Positions 26,215 through 36,265 of a DNA stretch of 64,000 nucleotides are shown one piece after another. Position 1 is the first letter of the stretch. Every line of letters begins with the position of its first letter. This DNA comes from Thiofilum sp. (GTDB lineage Bacteria; Pseudomonadota; Gammaproteobacteria; Thiotrichales; Thiotrichaceae). A model generated the notes under the pieces. It did not search any database. It had not been told where the DNA came from and was given only the letters and a program-made list of their open reading frames with translations. The DNA lies in contig NZ_JADJTF010000001.1 in assembly GCF_016711335.1 (NCBI RefSeq), forward strand, positions 3,286,001-3,350,000, written 5' to 3'. The position numbers and the translations under genes are program-made.

Positions 26215-27200
26215 AAATGCTGCCTCCTTGCACTTAAAATCAAATGCAAAAAGAACGGAGCACCTACTATTGCGGTTAATACGCCCACCTTTAAAGGCGT
26301 TTCGGTTGGAATTAATCTTACCCCAATATCCGCCGCTAATAATAAAGCCGCCCCCCCTAATGCCGATACCCACAATAAACGCCCTGCATCATACCCCACC
26401 CAAGGACGCAATAAATGCGGTATAACCAGACCAATAAAACCAATCACTCCAGTGATTGAAACCGTTGCACCGACTGCTAAGGCTATGGCTAAAAAGATGC
26501 GCCAGCGTAAGCGATTAGGATGTACCCCTAAGGTTTGTGCGGTTTGCTCCCCTAAGGTCAAAGCACTTAATTGTCGCCCTACTCCAATTAATAAACCCCA
26601 ACCTAATACAGTAAACGGGAGCATTAAATAAAAATCATCCATAGAACGATCTGTTAAATCTCCCATCGTCCATAAAATTAATTCACGCATAGCATAGGGG
26701 CTAGGCGCTAGATTTAATAATAAGGACATTCCCGCTGTCGCTAAGGTATTAATAGCCACACCTGCCAAAATTAAGGTACTAATACTGGCATCTCGCCCCG
26801 CTAATATAAATACTAATAGAGTGGCTAATAAGGCTCCTACCATTCCAGCTAGGGGCAAAAGGGGTAAATTAAAAGCTGTATTAGTCCAACCAAAATATAA
26901 TACGGTCACTGCACATAGAGCTGCTCCACTACTGCTACCAATTAAATCGGGACTAGCTAGTGGATTACGTAATAAGCCCTGCATAGCAGCACCACACAAC
27001 CCTAAAGTGGCTCCGGCAAACAAAGCAATCAAGGCTCGTGGTAAACGTATTTCAGTTAAAATAATAGTCAATACCGAATCAACATTTAATGCGTTTGCCG
27101 CTTGCCAAATGGGTAAAGGATTACGTCCCACCCCTAATGAAGCGATAAAAAGTATGACCACTAAAACACTCAATAAGGCTAAGAGCTTACCTTGTTTCAT
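26211..27200 (-). CDS. ABC transporter permease, FecCD/BtuC family
   Basis: Inner-membrane permease, 329 aa with about ten hydrophobic segments. Family motifs include LPRALIALFAGATLGLCGAA near the N-terminus, the GSSSGA region, and the ATPase-contact segment GFIGLVIPHLLR. It overlaps both neighbours by 4 bp, giving a coupled binding protein-permease-ATPase operon. Confidence 0.94.
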   Translation of the reverse strand: MKQGKLLALLSVLVVILFIASLGVGRNPLPIWQAANALNVDSVLTIILTEIRLPRALIALFAGATLGLCGAAMQGLLRNPLASPDLIGSSSGAALCAVTVLYFGWTNTAFNLPLLPLAGMVGALLATLLVFILAGRDASISTLILAGVAINTLATAGMSLLLNLAPSPYAMRELILWTMGDLTDRSMDDFYLMLPFTVLGWGLLIGVGRQLSALTLGEQTAQTLGVHPNRLRWRIFLAIALAVGATVSITGVIGFIGLVIPHLLRPWVGYDAGRLLWVSALGGAALLLAADIGVRLIPTETPLKVGVLTAIVGAPFFLHLILSARRQHL

Positions 27201-28057
27201 TCGGATAATTTCCTAGTAGTTAATTGCAGGCGTGCTTGCGCTAAACGCTCTGCTACCTCTACCGACCAAGGTCCCGCACAAATGGTCATCGCACTAGGTA
27301 AATGAATCACTTGGGGATTAATGCCTGCCTTACGTAATGCGGGATGTTGTGGCAATACCTCAGCGCGTGACCAAGTATTATTACGATAGGGTGACTCAAT
27401 CAGCGCTTGGGGTTTTAATTGAATCATGGTTTCCAGATCTAATTGCCCGTAGTGAGTAATACCTGCTAATTCCGCCACATTTTGCCAACCTGCTTGTTGA
27501 ATCGCTTGTCCTAATAAAGATTCATTGCCGACGGTATAACCATTCGGCTCATAGGAGGCAATTAAGGGTTTATGCTCTGGAATAGAGGGTAATTGTCTTA
27601 AACGTTGCTGCATGTCATTAATGACTTGCTTACCCCGTTCAGGATGACCAATTAAACTTGCCATTCGCTCAATACCCTTTAAAGTACTCTCCCAGTTATC
27701 CGCAATGGGTAAAGTCTCTACGCGAATGTTTAATTCGCGCAATAAATTTAAAGTATTAGGGCTAGTATAATCACTGCTAATCACTAAATCGGGTTTAAAA
27801 GGCAATATATCTTCAGCTCGCCCTTTATTGGTAGGGTATTTTAAGGCTTGGTTTAATAAATAGGACGCCCCCTCTTCATGAGATAAATGAGTGATTGAGG
27901 CAATTTGCTCAGGATCGGCTAATAATAACAACCACTGATCAGTACACACATTCAGAGAGACTATACGCTGCGGTTTGGTACTATCTGCATACAGTGCAGT
28001 GGTAAGCATTAAACCACAGATCAGCATTAAAGTATTGATTAAATTAGGTAAACACAT
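27197..28057 (-). CDS. ABC transporter periplasmic binding protein, BtuF/HmuT-like
   Basis: Class III periplasmic binding protein of 286 aa. After a signal peptide (cleavage near LYA-D, about residue 24) comes the family start QRIVSLNVCTDQWLLLLA, then RAEDILPFKPDLVI, which marks helical-backbone binding proteins for B12, haem or siderophores. It is the first gene of the operon and diverges from the PanE-like gene over an 83-bp shared region. No clear ribosome-binding site precedes the ATG at 28057; an internal ATG would still leave a signal peptide. Confidence 0.9.
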   Translation of the reverse strand: MCLPNLINTLMLICGLMLTTALYADSTKPQRIVSLNVCTDQWLLLLADPEQIASITHLSHEEGASYLLNQALKYPTNKGRAEDILPFKPDLVISSDYTSPNTLNLLRELNIRVETLPIADNWESTLKGIERMASLIGHPERGKQVINDMQQRLRQLPSIPEHKPLIASYEPNGYTVGNESLLGQAIQQAGWQNVAELAGITHYGQLDLETMIQLKPQALIESPYRNNTWSRAEVLPQHPALRKAGINPQVIHLPSAMTICAGPWSVEVAERLAQARLQLTTRKLSE

Positions 28058-28140
28058 TAGGGCATACTTAGGTTATTTGGCAGGCGGCTCAAAGCCCTGT
28101 AGCATACGGCAAAACCTCAACCTTTGGCAGGAGCAGTGTC

Positions 28141-29079
28141 ATGCACATTTTAATGGTAGGGACAGGTGGGATTGGTGCGTATTACGGGGCGCGATTACAA
28201 CACGCCGGGCATAAAGTCGTGTTTGTAGCGCGTGGGATGCACCTTAAAGCTATCCAAGAACAAGGTTTAAAGGTCACGCACCCTACTTTACAATTTCATC
28301 AGCAAGTTACCATTTGCGATGAGGTAGAACTGCATCAAACTTATCCAGCACACGAGTTCGACTTAATTATTTTGACCATTAAAGCCGGAGCGACTGCGCA
28401 ATGGCGTAATTCATGGAAAAACTGGCTGACGGCTACTGACACAAAAACCCCGATTTTATCGCTACAAAATGGTGTCGATAATGAGCGCCTAATAGCTGAA
28501 GTGGTAGGGCGTGAACGGACTATTGGCGGTTTAGCGGTACGTATTGGCGGGCATATTGTTTCCCCCGCTGTGGTTGAAGCGACTGGCATTGCACAAATTG
28601 TCATGGGGTATTGGCCTAATCATTCACAAAATCCTCCCCCTGCCGCCTTAACTCACTGGCAGACTGATTTTCAAACCGCAGGTATTCCTACTTTTGTGAC
28701 AGCGGATATTCAATACGAATTATGGCGTAAATTATTGATTAATAATGGAGTTAACCCGCTCTCAGCCCTGACTCGTTTAGATACCCGCACCCTCACCTCA
28801 CACCCCACTTATGGACACACGGTTTATCAACTGATGCAGGAAACCGCACAAGCGGCACGGGCGGATGGTGTCGCTATGTCCCAAGGAGATGTGGATGAAA
28901 TGTTTAACTTAATCAAGAGCTTTGATGCGATTAAAACCTCGATGCTCGTGGATCGTGAGCAAGGTCGTCCTTTGGAGCTAGCCGCCATTAGTGGAGCGGT
29001 ATTAGAGCGGCATCAACGCTTAGGTACTCAAGCACCCGTTACTGCCTTAGTGAGCGCTTTATTGGAACAAGGTTTATAA
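28141..29079 (+). CDS. 2-dehydropantoate 2-reductase family protein
   Basis: NADPH-dependent ketopantoate reductase family (PanE/ApbA), which makes pantoate for coenzyme A; paralogues act on other 2-oxo acids. 312 aa. The N-terminal Rossmann motif is GTGGIGAYYGARL. Further support is LQNGVDN with the conserved Asn, a central catalytic-type Lys (WRKLLINNGVNPLSAL), and C-terminal DREQGRPLELAAISGAV. GGAG precedes the ATG. It is followed after 5 bp by the hydrolase gene, so the two are probably co-transcribed. Confidence 0.9.
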   Translation: MHILMVGTGGIGAYYGARLQHAGHKVVFVARGMHLKAIQEQGLKVTHPTLQFHQQVTICDEVELHQTYPAHEFDLIILTIKAGATAQWRNSWKNWLTATDTKTPILSLQNGVDNERLIAEVVGRERTIGGLAVRIGGHIVSPAVVEATGIAQIVMGYWPNHSQNPPPAALTHWQTDFQTAGIPTFVTADIQYELWRKLLINNGVNPLSALTRLDTRTLTSHPTYGHTVYQLMQETAQAARADGVAMSQGDVDEMFNLIKSFDAIKTSMLVDREQGRPLELAAISGAVLERHQRLGTQAPVTALVSALLEQGL

Positions 29080-29084
29080 GCATT

Positions 29085-30044
29085 ATGTCACAAACTTTTA
29101 AGCCTGCATGGTGGTTACGTTCGCCCCATTTGCAAACTATTTGGCCTGTTTTTATGCGCCACCGTCCTACTTTACCCCTCGTGGTAGAAGCGGTGACTTT
29201 AAGCGATGGCGATAGTATTCAATTGCAACGTTATGGTCGACCTAATTCACCTTACATCTTAGTGATTCACGGCTTAGAAGGCTCTCTTGAGTCGCATTAT
29301 GCTAAACCGACCTTAAAAGCTTTATATGAGGCTGGTTTTAGTCCGATTTTCATGCAATTACGCGGTAGTGCCGGCATCCCCAACCATAAGCCCTATAGCT
29401 ATCATTCGGGACGTACTCAGGATGTAGCGGAAGTGCTTGATTATTTAGCGGCTACGCAGCGCACTGTAGTGGGTTTAGTAGGTTTTTCGTTAGGGGGTAA
29501 TCTCACTCTAAAATACATGGGTGAGGTGGGCGTCAATACCACCATTCGCGCGGCGGTCGCTATTTCTATTCCTTTTCAATTAGCGGCCTGTGCTCAACGC
29601 TTAGAGCAGGGATTTTCTAAACTGTATGGGCGGCACTTACTCAACGATTTAAAAAACAGCTATCGACGCAAATTTCACAATCGTCCTAAACCTTTAGCAG
29701 TAAACCTAGAACAGATTACTACCCTCTATCAATTTGATGACCAAGTAACCGCCCCCTTGAATGGTTTTAAAGATGCGGCGGATTACTATGCTAAAAGCAG
29801 CTCAGCAGCGTTTTTAAAAGCAATTCACTACCCTACCTTGATTATTCACGCTAAAGATGATCCCTTTATGACACCTGCCATTGTACCCACTGCCTCAGAG
29901 ATCAGTGCAGCAGTTACATTAGCTATTAGCGAGCACGGCGGGCATGTCGGCTTTGTACAAGGTCAATGGCCTTGGCAAGCACACTATTGGCTGGATCAGC
30001 GTATTAGTCAGTGGTTGAGTCAACAACTCCATCCCATAACCTAA
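29085..30044 (+). CDS. YheT-like alpha/beta hydrolase
   Basis: Alpha/beta-hydrolase of the YheT/UPF0017 group (319 aa), probable esterase of unknown substrate. Seen: the family start FKPAWWLRSPHLQTIWP, oxyanion segment IHGLEGS, nucleophile elbow GFSLGGN, catalytic Asp in HAKDDPF and His in EHGGHVGF. It lacks a signal peptide. Its stop codon lies at the left edge of a strong terminator. Confidence 0.9.
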   Translation: MSQTFKPAWWLRSPHLQTIWPVFMRHRPTLPLVVEAVTLSDGDSIQLQRYGRPNSPYILVIHGLEGSLESHYAKPTLKALYEAGFSPIFMQLRGSAGIPNHKPYSYHSGRTQDVAEVLDYLAATQRTVVGLVGFSLGGNLTLKYMGEVGVNTTIRAAVAISIPFQLAACAQRLEQGFSKLYGRHLLNDLKNSYRRKFHNRPKPLAVNLEQITTLYQFDDQVTAPLNGFKDAADYYAKSSSAAFLKAIHYPTLIIHAKDDPFMTPAIVPTASEISAAVTLAISEHGGHVGFVQGQWPWQAHYWLDQRISQWLSQQLHPIT

Positions 30045-30075
30045 TGAGGTAGTAGTGATGCACTGCTACCTCATT
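30043..30075. terminator. bidirectional terminator hairpin
   Basis: AATGAGGTAG and CTACCTCATT form a 10-bp stem, extendable with inner AGT/ACT pairs, directly after the YheT-like stop and before the convergent giant gene's end. Confidence 0.75.
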
Positions 30076-30081
30076 ATGATG

Positions 30082-30111
30082 GTGGATTCATTAGCTGTGG
30101 ATTCATTAGCT
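30082..30111. repeat. 15-bp perfect tandem duplication
   Basis: GTGGATTCATTAGCT occurs twice head to tail; the second copy runs into the stop codon of the giant minus-strand gene. It is probably a recent local duplication. Confidence 0.85.
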
Positions 30112-33100
30112 AACGCGCTACACCACTCTGAATCACATAATTAGACGAGCGTGTAGCATTAGCCCCATGCATTAACACATTACCAATGACAATATTGAGA
30201 TCATTATTAGGACCAGAAAATAACGAATAACCATTCAGATCCAAATCATTCGAGCTATAACCATTAACAATATAATTAGAGTTTAAGAAGGTATTGCCAG
30301 AGGCTAGCAGTGCTGCATTCAGTACTGACATAGGATCATTATCAGGGCCATTAGCAATCACGAATTGACTGCGGTTGGCATCCCCCGCCCACATTAGGCT
30401 CACTATGCCATGGGTCAAACGCGCATTAAGCCCACCATGGGTGCTAGTCGTAGGAGCAGTAAAATCAATCAATACCGCATTAGCCAGCCCTAGATTAAAA
30501 GTATTACTACTCATCACCGCTAAATGATTACGGTGTACCACTGCCACATAGTAGGATTGAGAGCTATCTACACCGTCAAAACTCAATAGCGTTTGATCAC
30601 TAGCGGGATTAATCACATCACCACTGCGGGTTAGTAATGCCGCTTTACGCGCTACTACGGTATTAGGATTAGCCGCTGAACGTAGCTCAATTAACACCCA
30701 ATCGACTAACGCCGTTACTCCAGTCACCGCTAAGCGTGTCGTGGAGACCGTTTCCGTACCTTGATAGTTAAAAGGTTGAGTTTTATACGGTTGTGTCAAA
30801 GGGATCAGATTAGTGCTACGCAAATTATCTTGCATCAACACTTGCTCTGCATCATAAGGTCCTTGCAAGAAAGCACGTACTCTTACACCCACAATGTCGA
30901 CTTGATCTAGCACGCTAACTGTCAAGGTTTGTTGATCTTCGCCCCCTTTACCATCCACCACTTTCACTCGCACGATATAGCTATTATTACCATCTGCGTC
31001 ATTGGGCGACTCAAAATCAGGAGCAGTTATAAATTGCAATACGCCAGTACTAGCATTCAGGGTGAATTTTGCCGCATCCGCTCCGCCACTAATGCTGTAA
31101 CTTAAAGTATCGTTATCGGCATCGGTTGCTGTGACCGTCGTTACAGCCGTAGTATTTTCATTGATACTAATAGCCGCCGTATCCCCACCGCCATTACTGG
31201 TAATGATCGGGGGGTAATTCGAGGGAATACTAGGATCGGTTTTATTACAGACTTTGTGTAGATTAAACCGAGCGCCCGTCGAGGCGGTATAACCCCAATA
31301 AGGGGTGGCTGTACCTAATATACTCACTAAATCAACCACTTTAGTCGCTTGTAAGGTATTATCAAAATAGACTTGGAGGGTTTTAGTAGCAGCATTCCAT
31401 ACCACTCTGAAATCGTGATAGCGCCCGTCACTAATATTACCCAAACTAATAGGGCTAACTAAATCGGTCGCGGCTCCATTGTGGCGAGTATTACCATTGG
31501 AATAAATCGCAAGATGATCTTGTGCGGGGTCATACCAATTCGGCTCAAGATTGGTATGAGTATCTAATTCAATCACTAAGGAAGGATCAAGCCCCTTACC
31601 GCTAGCCCCATCGCCTCCATCGCCCGACCCTAAACCGCGCCCTGCCTGACCGATGACATTATTGCCCAAGGGTTGTAAGGTAAACGTCATACCATCCGCC
31701 CCCGTACTATCGTTCCCTAAATACACTTTGGCTCGATAGTCGAAAGACGCATTTAAGTTAATTCGATTATTACCCCATAAGGCGCCACGCTGCCCCTGCA
31801 AGGATTGTGTTAAAATATATTCATTGGCGGCTGAAATACTGGCATTAACAACACTGGTAGCAGGTATCGGTAAACACACCTGCGACTCTAGTACAGCAAC
31901 ACTCACTAGCTGATTATCAACACCACCTCTATTATCTGAGACTTGTACTCGCACCTCATAAATATTATTTCCCCCTACATCCTGAGGATTATTAAATGAA
32001 GGCGCACTGGTAAAGGCTAAAACACCTGTACTCGCATTAATAGTAAATTTAGACGCATCGGCTCCTCCATTAAGGCTATAGGTCAATACATCATTGTCGG
32101 CGTCGGTCGCCGTAACCGTGGTTACTACGGTAGTATTTTCCGTAATGCTCAGATAGGCATTATCTCCGCCCCCATTGCTGGTAATGACGGGCGCATTATT
32201 AGTGATTTGAAAATTGACTAGATAGTCCTCTACCTCACCTTGCAATACGGGCATGTTGGCATTGACATTGAGTTGATTAGCCCAACGTAGGCGCATAAAG
32301 GTAGTCAGATTACTCACTGCATTCGGCGCATTAATCGCTAAAGTAATCAAACCATTATTATCACTATCCGCTAGATTGGTAGCGATTTGCTCGCTTGCTT
32401 CAAATACACCATTAGTATTCCAGTCGATCCACGCTTGTAGGTAACCCGAACCTACCACTCGCACTTCATAGGTGGATTGCTTAGCAATAATCGTATTAGG
32501 TAGAGTGATACCTTCCTCATCATTAGGACGTAAACCTGCCTGATTATCGCCTTGTGCATTATTACTCACTAACGCATCAGCTTCAGCATCAGGGGCTACT
32601 GCGCCTAGATAAAGACTCATAGCAGGTACTAAGCCATGAGGAGCGGAACCATAACTTGCAGGTGCATCACCAAAATCTTGGCATAAGCCCATGCTTAAAT
32701 GGAGATCATCCCAATAGACATTACTGGCATCAGCGGCTGAGTGAAATACCACGCGTAGTTGATACGCCGTATTTGCCTCTAAATACATAGGCTCAACAAA
32801 AGCCAACTGATAAAACCCTACGGCTGAGGGATTCACGCTATAGTCATTCAATAGTGTTTTGGCAGTAGCAAAATTATCTTTAGAAACCATCACACTAAAT
32901 TTATAGCTTTGACCTAAATTATGAATCTGAAAACCTAGTCCATTCAGCAATTGATTAGCCGGCATAGTAGTTAAGGTGCTAAAGCGATATTCAATATAGT
33001 CGCCGTTATTAAATGCACTCGCCACATTACTCTGATTCACACCTGCTAGATGGATAACAGTGGTAGCACTCGGCTCAAAACTATAAGTTAAACCACTGCC

Positions 33101-35953
33101 TATTACCTGAGCATTGGCGCTTGCTAGCACTGTCGTATCCACATGATCCGCCTCTAGAGTATTAGGCGGCGTGTTATAAGTCCATCTCACACGGTAATCA
33201 CTATAACCTAAATCCTGTGGGTTAGCAGGGCAAACTTGAGTCGCCATAATGGGAGGTAATACATTCACGACTTTAACCACTCGGATACTCAAGGCTTGTG
33301 TATCAGTACCCCCGCGTCCGTCACTGACCCTCACTTGTACTTCATAATAATTATCGCCCCCCACATCGGTAGGACTATCTGCACTTGGAGCAGTAATAAA
33401 TTCTAATAGCCCCGTACTGGCATTAATGGTGAACTTAGCTGCATCCGCTCCTCCATTCAGGCTATAGGTCAGAGCATCATTATCCGCATCGGTCGCGGTG
33501 ACTGTAGTAACCATGCGCGTATTTTCAGTAATGCTGAGTGCTGCGGTATCAGCTCCTCCATTACTGGTAATCACCGGAGGATTATTCGGTGCAGCAGGGC
33601 AAGTATTAGCAATCACACCCGCAATATCCCCAATCTGAGCAGGTGTTAAGGTAAAGCTTGTCGTAGCTTCTACTAAGCGTCTAGGTGTCCCCGAACCTTC
33701 AGGATCAGCCGTATTAGCCTCTACCGTGCCGTTATAACTACCTCCTTTAGACGCAATGGCCGCCGCTGCTGGCAAAGCAGTGGGTTCATTATCTGGATAG
33801 AGTACTACGGTGAATTTAATGCCTTGTGCTTTGAGTTTATTAAAAATGGTAAAACTAGAGCCATCATCTGGCTCAAAAGCAAACCCTGCACCATCAATCA
33901 GTGCGCTTCCGTAATCGGCATAACGCCACGCATCCGTAAAAATCACAATCTGCAAAGGCTTGGATAAATCTCGATTCAAGCTACGTAAACTACTCAATAT
34001 AAACACCGAATCTGTAGCAGGATTATTATCTAATCCATACATCATTTGCAGCACCGCGCCCGCTAAATTATCCATCACTAAGTTCGGCATGGCTAAGCCT
34101 AAAGGTCCAAACTGGCGAATAGGATTTACTACATTAGCCTTGGAAAAATCACGTTCAAAATAAACATGCTGCCCAAACTCATTACTTCTATAAACCCCAC
34201 CATAATGCGCTACCGCAATTCGTGTTTCTGAATTACTTGCCAATAACTGATTACCCACATTCACCACATTAGACGCAAAGTTGGCGTACTCCATAAGATC
34301 AATGGAACCAGAATTATCTAATACAAATAAGACATCTGCCCCTCCGGTAGGCGAGCAGGCTCCCGCCGTCGTACCTGCGACATTAGGCAATGACTTAGGA
34401 TCATTAAAGCTCACTACGTGATCCTCCACCTCGCCTGAGGTAGCAATGCCTGCTGGAGTATTACACTGCCCTAAAGCACTGCACACTCGAAAACGGGCGA
34501 AAGTTTCAGGAGGAACGAGTGCTGGAACTGTAATACTGAGATTGACTACCCCTGTATTAATGGGCATTTCGGTTGCTAGACGCTCACCCACATCATCAAA
34601 ATCTGCGTCTCGATTCCAATCGATCCAAGCATTCAGATAACCACTGCCATTTTGCACATTGACCGCAGCAGTTATAGTGCTATTGGGCGTAATGGTAGCG
34701 GGAAACGTCACTCCATCCTCATCATCTACCCCATCCAAATCATCCGCCCTAGCCCTTGGGTTGTAGCCTAGATAGCTGACCCAATCTTCATCCACTAAAT
34801 TACCTAGACGCACACCCACCACATCATGTTGTGCAATGGGGTAATCTTCTTGTGCATCCGAGGTATCACGATTATGCGAATAGATGACATAACTCGCCAC
34901 ATTGAGGGCATTAAGTCTATCGGTGGATAGCCCTGCCGACTGAATAGCATAATTAGTGCCTAAACCGTCATAATTAGCATTATAACGTTGTGTGGTTAAA
35001 CTCATCCCATCAGGCTCTTGCGAACCCGTAGAAAATACCGTATCAAAACGCCCCTGATTATTCGTGGTAGTCGCCGTATGAATCTCACGATAGTACGAAT
35101 TAATTAAGGTAAAGCCCCCCTTAGAAGCGGGATAGCCTAAACTAGACACTCCAACCACCATAAAATAATCATTCATATGCACTAGCGTATCGCCTGCATC
35201 GAAATTAGGGGTGGTTAAGGTATAATTTCCAGCAATAGCCCCCGTCGTAGGGGTATAGACACCAGCATTAGCTCGGACAATACCACGATTATTTTGTTTA
35301 ACATTATCAAACACATAAGCTGCCACTATCATATCATCGCCTGTTGACTTAGGCAGTGGCACTGTGGGGAAAGCAATATCTACTAAACCCGAACTAGCCC
35401 CATTGAGCAGCGTCTTGAGTTCGGATTCATAAAACACAATGGTATAAGTTTCGAGAGAAAAATAAGTCGTATTGGCAATCACTACATTGCTGGCATTTCT
35501 TAGCTCTTTACGATTGAGAGTAAAGCGCAAATCCCCACTGGGCGCACCACTTAGTAATAAAGCATTCTTTTTAGTGATCGTGTTAGTTCCGGCTTGTACC
35601 CTCGCTGTCACATGCACATTGCTGCTATTATAATGCCCACTATCGTAAGCAAAATTATCCGCTAAATCCCCCGTCGCTCCCGTATTGGTGCTGGTACAGT
35701 TATCGGTCGCTTTATCGCAATGATCACGCTCAAACGCCACTACAATCATAAGCGCTCGATTATCCCCTGTGGGAATATTAAACCCTGTTAGACTCGCCAT
35801 ACCCGCACTTCCCGAACCGGAGGCACTACTCGTGGCGGAATTTAATAATGTGACTCTCTCTGCATAGCTAGTGGAAGACCATAGCACTAAGATACTGAAT
35901 AAAAATAATAAATTGGCAAACCGCCCTACGCTATGCGACCACTTGTTTTGCAC
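30110..35953 (-). CDS. giant secreted adhesin-like protein (vWA, GEVED, cadherin-like, lectin)
   Basis: 1947 aa, predicted exported. GTG start at 35953 with GGGGA upstream; signal peptide ends near SYA (residue 31). Order: N-terminal beta-rich region (about 35-400); GEVED domain with an AWIDWNRDADF stretch (about 420-515); von Willebrand A domain with MIDAS motif DNSGS near 546; cadherin-like repeat (about 788-900); a linker domain; second GEVED domain (about 1158-1245); second cadherin-like repeat; L-type lectin-like domain with ADGMTFTLQP (about 1367-1575); third cadherin-like repeat; and a C-terminal region with an Asp/Asn-rich, dockerin-like segment (DLNGYSLFSGPNNDLN). The three cadherin-like repeats share TATDADND and are probably calcium-binding. 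A cell-surface adhesin or matrix protein is likely. No sorting signal or secretion partner was identified. Confidence 0.85.
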   Translation of the reverse strand: MQNKWSHSVGRFANLLFLFSILVLWSSTSYAERVTLLNSATSSASGSGSAGMASLTGFNIPTGDNRALMIVVAFERDHCDKATDNCTSTNTGATGDLADNFAYDSGHYNSSNVHVTARVQAGTNTITKKNALLLSGAPSGDLRFTLNRKELRNASNVVIANTTYFSLETYTIVFYESELKTLLNGASSGLVDIAFPTVPLPKSTGDDMIVAAYVFDNVKQNNRGIVRANAGVYTPTTGAIAGNYTLTTPNFDAGDTLVHMNDYFMVVGVSSLGYPASKGGFTLINSYYREIHTATTTNNQGRFDTVFSTGSQEPDGMSLTTQRYNANYDGLGTNYAIQSAGLSTDRLNALNVASYVIYSHNRDTSDAQEDYPIAQHDVVGVRLGNLVDEDWVSYLGYNPRARADDLDGVDDEDGVTFPATITPNSTITAAVNVQNGSGYLNAWIDWNRDADFDDVGERLATEMPINTGVVNLSITVPALVPPETFARFRVCSALGQCNTPAGIATSGEVEDHVVSFNDPKSLPNVAGTTAGACSPTGGADVLFVLDNSGSIDLMEYANFASNVVNVGNQLLASNSETRIAVAHYGGVYRSNEFGQHVYFERDFSKANVVNPIRQFGPLGLAMPNLVMDNLAGAVLQMMYGLDNNPATDSVFILSSLRSLNRDLSKPLQIVIFTDAWRYADYGSALIDGAGFAFEPDDGSSFTIFNKLKAQGIKFTVVLYPDNEPTALPAAAAIASKGGSYNGTVEANTADPEGSGTPRRLVEATTSFTLTPAQIGDIAGVIANTCPAAPNNPPVITSNGGADTAALSITENTRMVTTVTATDADNDALTYSLNGGADAAKFTINASTGLLEFITAPSADSPTDVGGDNYYEVQVRVSDGRGGTDTQALSIRVVKVVNVLPPIMATQVCPANPQDLGYSDYRVRWTYNTPPNTLEADHVDTTVLASANAQVIGSGLTYSFEPSATTVIHLAGVNQSNVASAFNNGDYIEYRFSTLTTMPANQLLNGLGFQIHNLGQSYKFSVMVSKDNFATAKTLLNDYSVNPSAVGFYQLAFVEPMYLEANTAYQLRVVFHSAADASNVYWDDLHLSMGLCQDFGDAPASYGSAPHGLVPAMSLYLGAVAPDAEADALVSNNAQGDNQAGLRPNDEEGITLPNTIIAKQSTYEVRVVGSGYLQAWIDWNTNGVFEASEQIATNLADSDNNGLITLAINAPNAVSNLTTFMRLRWANQLNVNANMPVLQGEVEDYLVNFQITNNAPVITSNGGGDNAYLSITENTTVVTTVTATDADNDVLTYSLNGGADASKFTINASTGVLAFTSAPSFNNPQDVGGNNIYEVRVQVSDNRGGVDNQLVSVAVLESQVCLPIPATSVVNASISAANEYILTQSLQGQRGALWGNNRINLNASFDYRAKVYLGNDSTGADGMTFTLQPLGNNVIGQAGRGLGSGDGGDGASGKGLDPSLVIELDTHTNLEPNWYDPAQDHLAIYSNGNTRHNGAATDLVSPISLGNISDGRYHDFRVVWNAATKTLQVYFDNTLQATKVVDLVSILGTATPYWGYTASTGARFNLHKVCNKTDPSIPSNYPPIITSNGGGDTAAISINENTTAVTTVTATDADNDTLSYSISGGADAAKFTLNASTGVLQFITAPDFESPNDADGNNSYIVRVKVVDGKGGEDQQTLTVSVLDQVDIVGVRVRAFLQGPYDAEQVLMQDNLRSTNLIPLTQPYKTQPFNYQGTETVSTTRLAVTGVTALVDWVLIELRSAANPNTVVARKAALLTRSGDVINPASDQTLLSFDGVDSSQSYYVAVVHRNHLAVMSSNTFNLGLANAVLIDFTAPTTSTHGGLNARLTHGIVSLMWAGDANRSQFVIANGPDNDPMSVLNAALLASGNTFLNSNYIVNGYSSNDLDLNGYSLFSGPNNDLNIVIGNVLMHGANATRSSNYVIQSGVAR

Positions 35954-36265
35954 AATAAATCCCCATTCTTTAAATTTTATAATTGACTATTAGGATTGTT
36001 CGTTTGTTATGTGCGGCATTGGACTTAACAAATAAGCCTTGCTCTAGTTGTAACTATAGGTTTAGAACCTGCTTAGACTAAATTATACTATAAATAAATT
36101 TAAATACTCTATTCTTTTATTTATGGTCTTAAAAAAGCCATGATAATTAGACTGTTAAATAGTACTAGATACTGAGATAGAACCATTTAGCCCTGTTTAG
36201 ACTGAAGTCTGAGTTAGGCAACTGAGAGCCTCTTGAACATGGGTTAGAGGCTCAGCAGACTGCTG
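35954..36265. other. 312-bp AT-rich intergenic region
   Basis: Lies upstream of the giant adhesin gene and downstream of uppP. It contains a minus-strand TATAAT-like hexamer at 36082-36087 without a convincing -35 partner, and the hairpin described at 36226-36253. No ORF, RNA gene or repeat family was recognised. Confidence 0.5.
36226..36253 (-). terminator. probable uppP terminator hairpin
   Basis: Perfect 8-bp stem GAGCCTCT / AGAGGCTC with a 12-nt loop just after the uppP stop. No U-run follows on the minus strand, so it may be a stabilising or Rho-assisted hairpin. Confidence 0.5.

Noticed and set aside
26215..26373. N-terminal extension of the FecE-like ATPase
   Set aside because: It reads through the permease gene in another frame; AGGAGG and the ATGA overlap fix the start at 26214.
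27197..28140. Vitamin B12 riboswitch for the BtuF-like operon
   Set aside because: Only 83 bp separate the divergent genes, too short for a cobalamin riboswitch, and no B12-box-like sequence was seen.
30082..30111. 15-bp tandem duplication as a mobile-element target site
   Set aside because: The copies are adjacent with nothing between them, so simple slippage or local duplication explains them.
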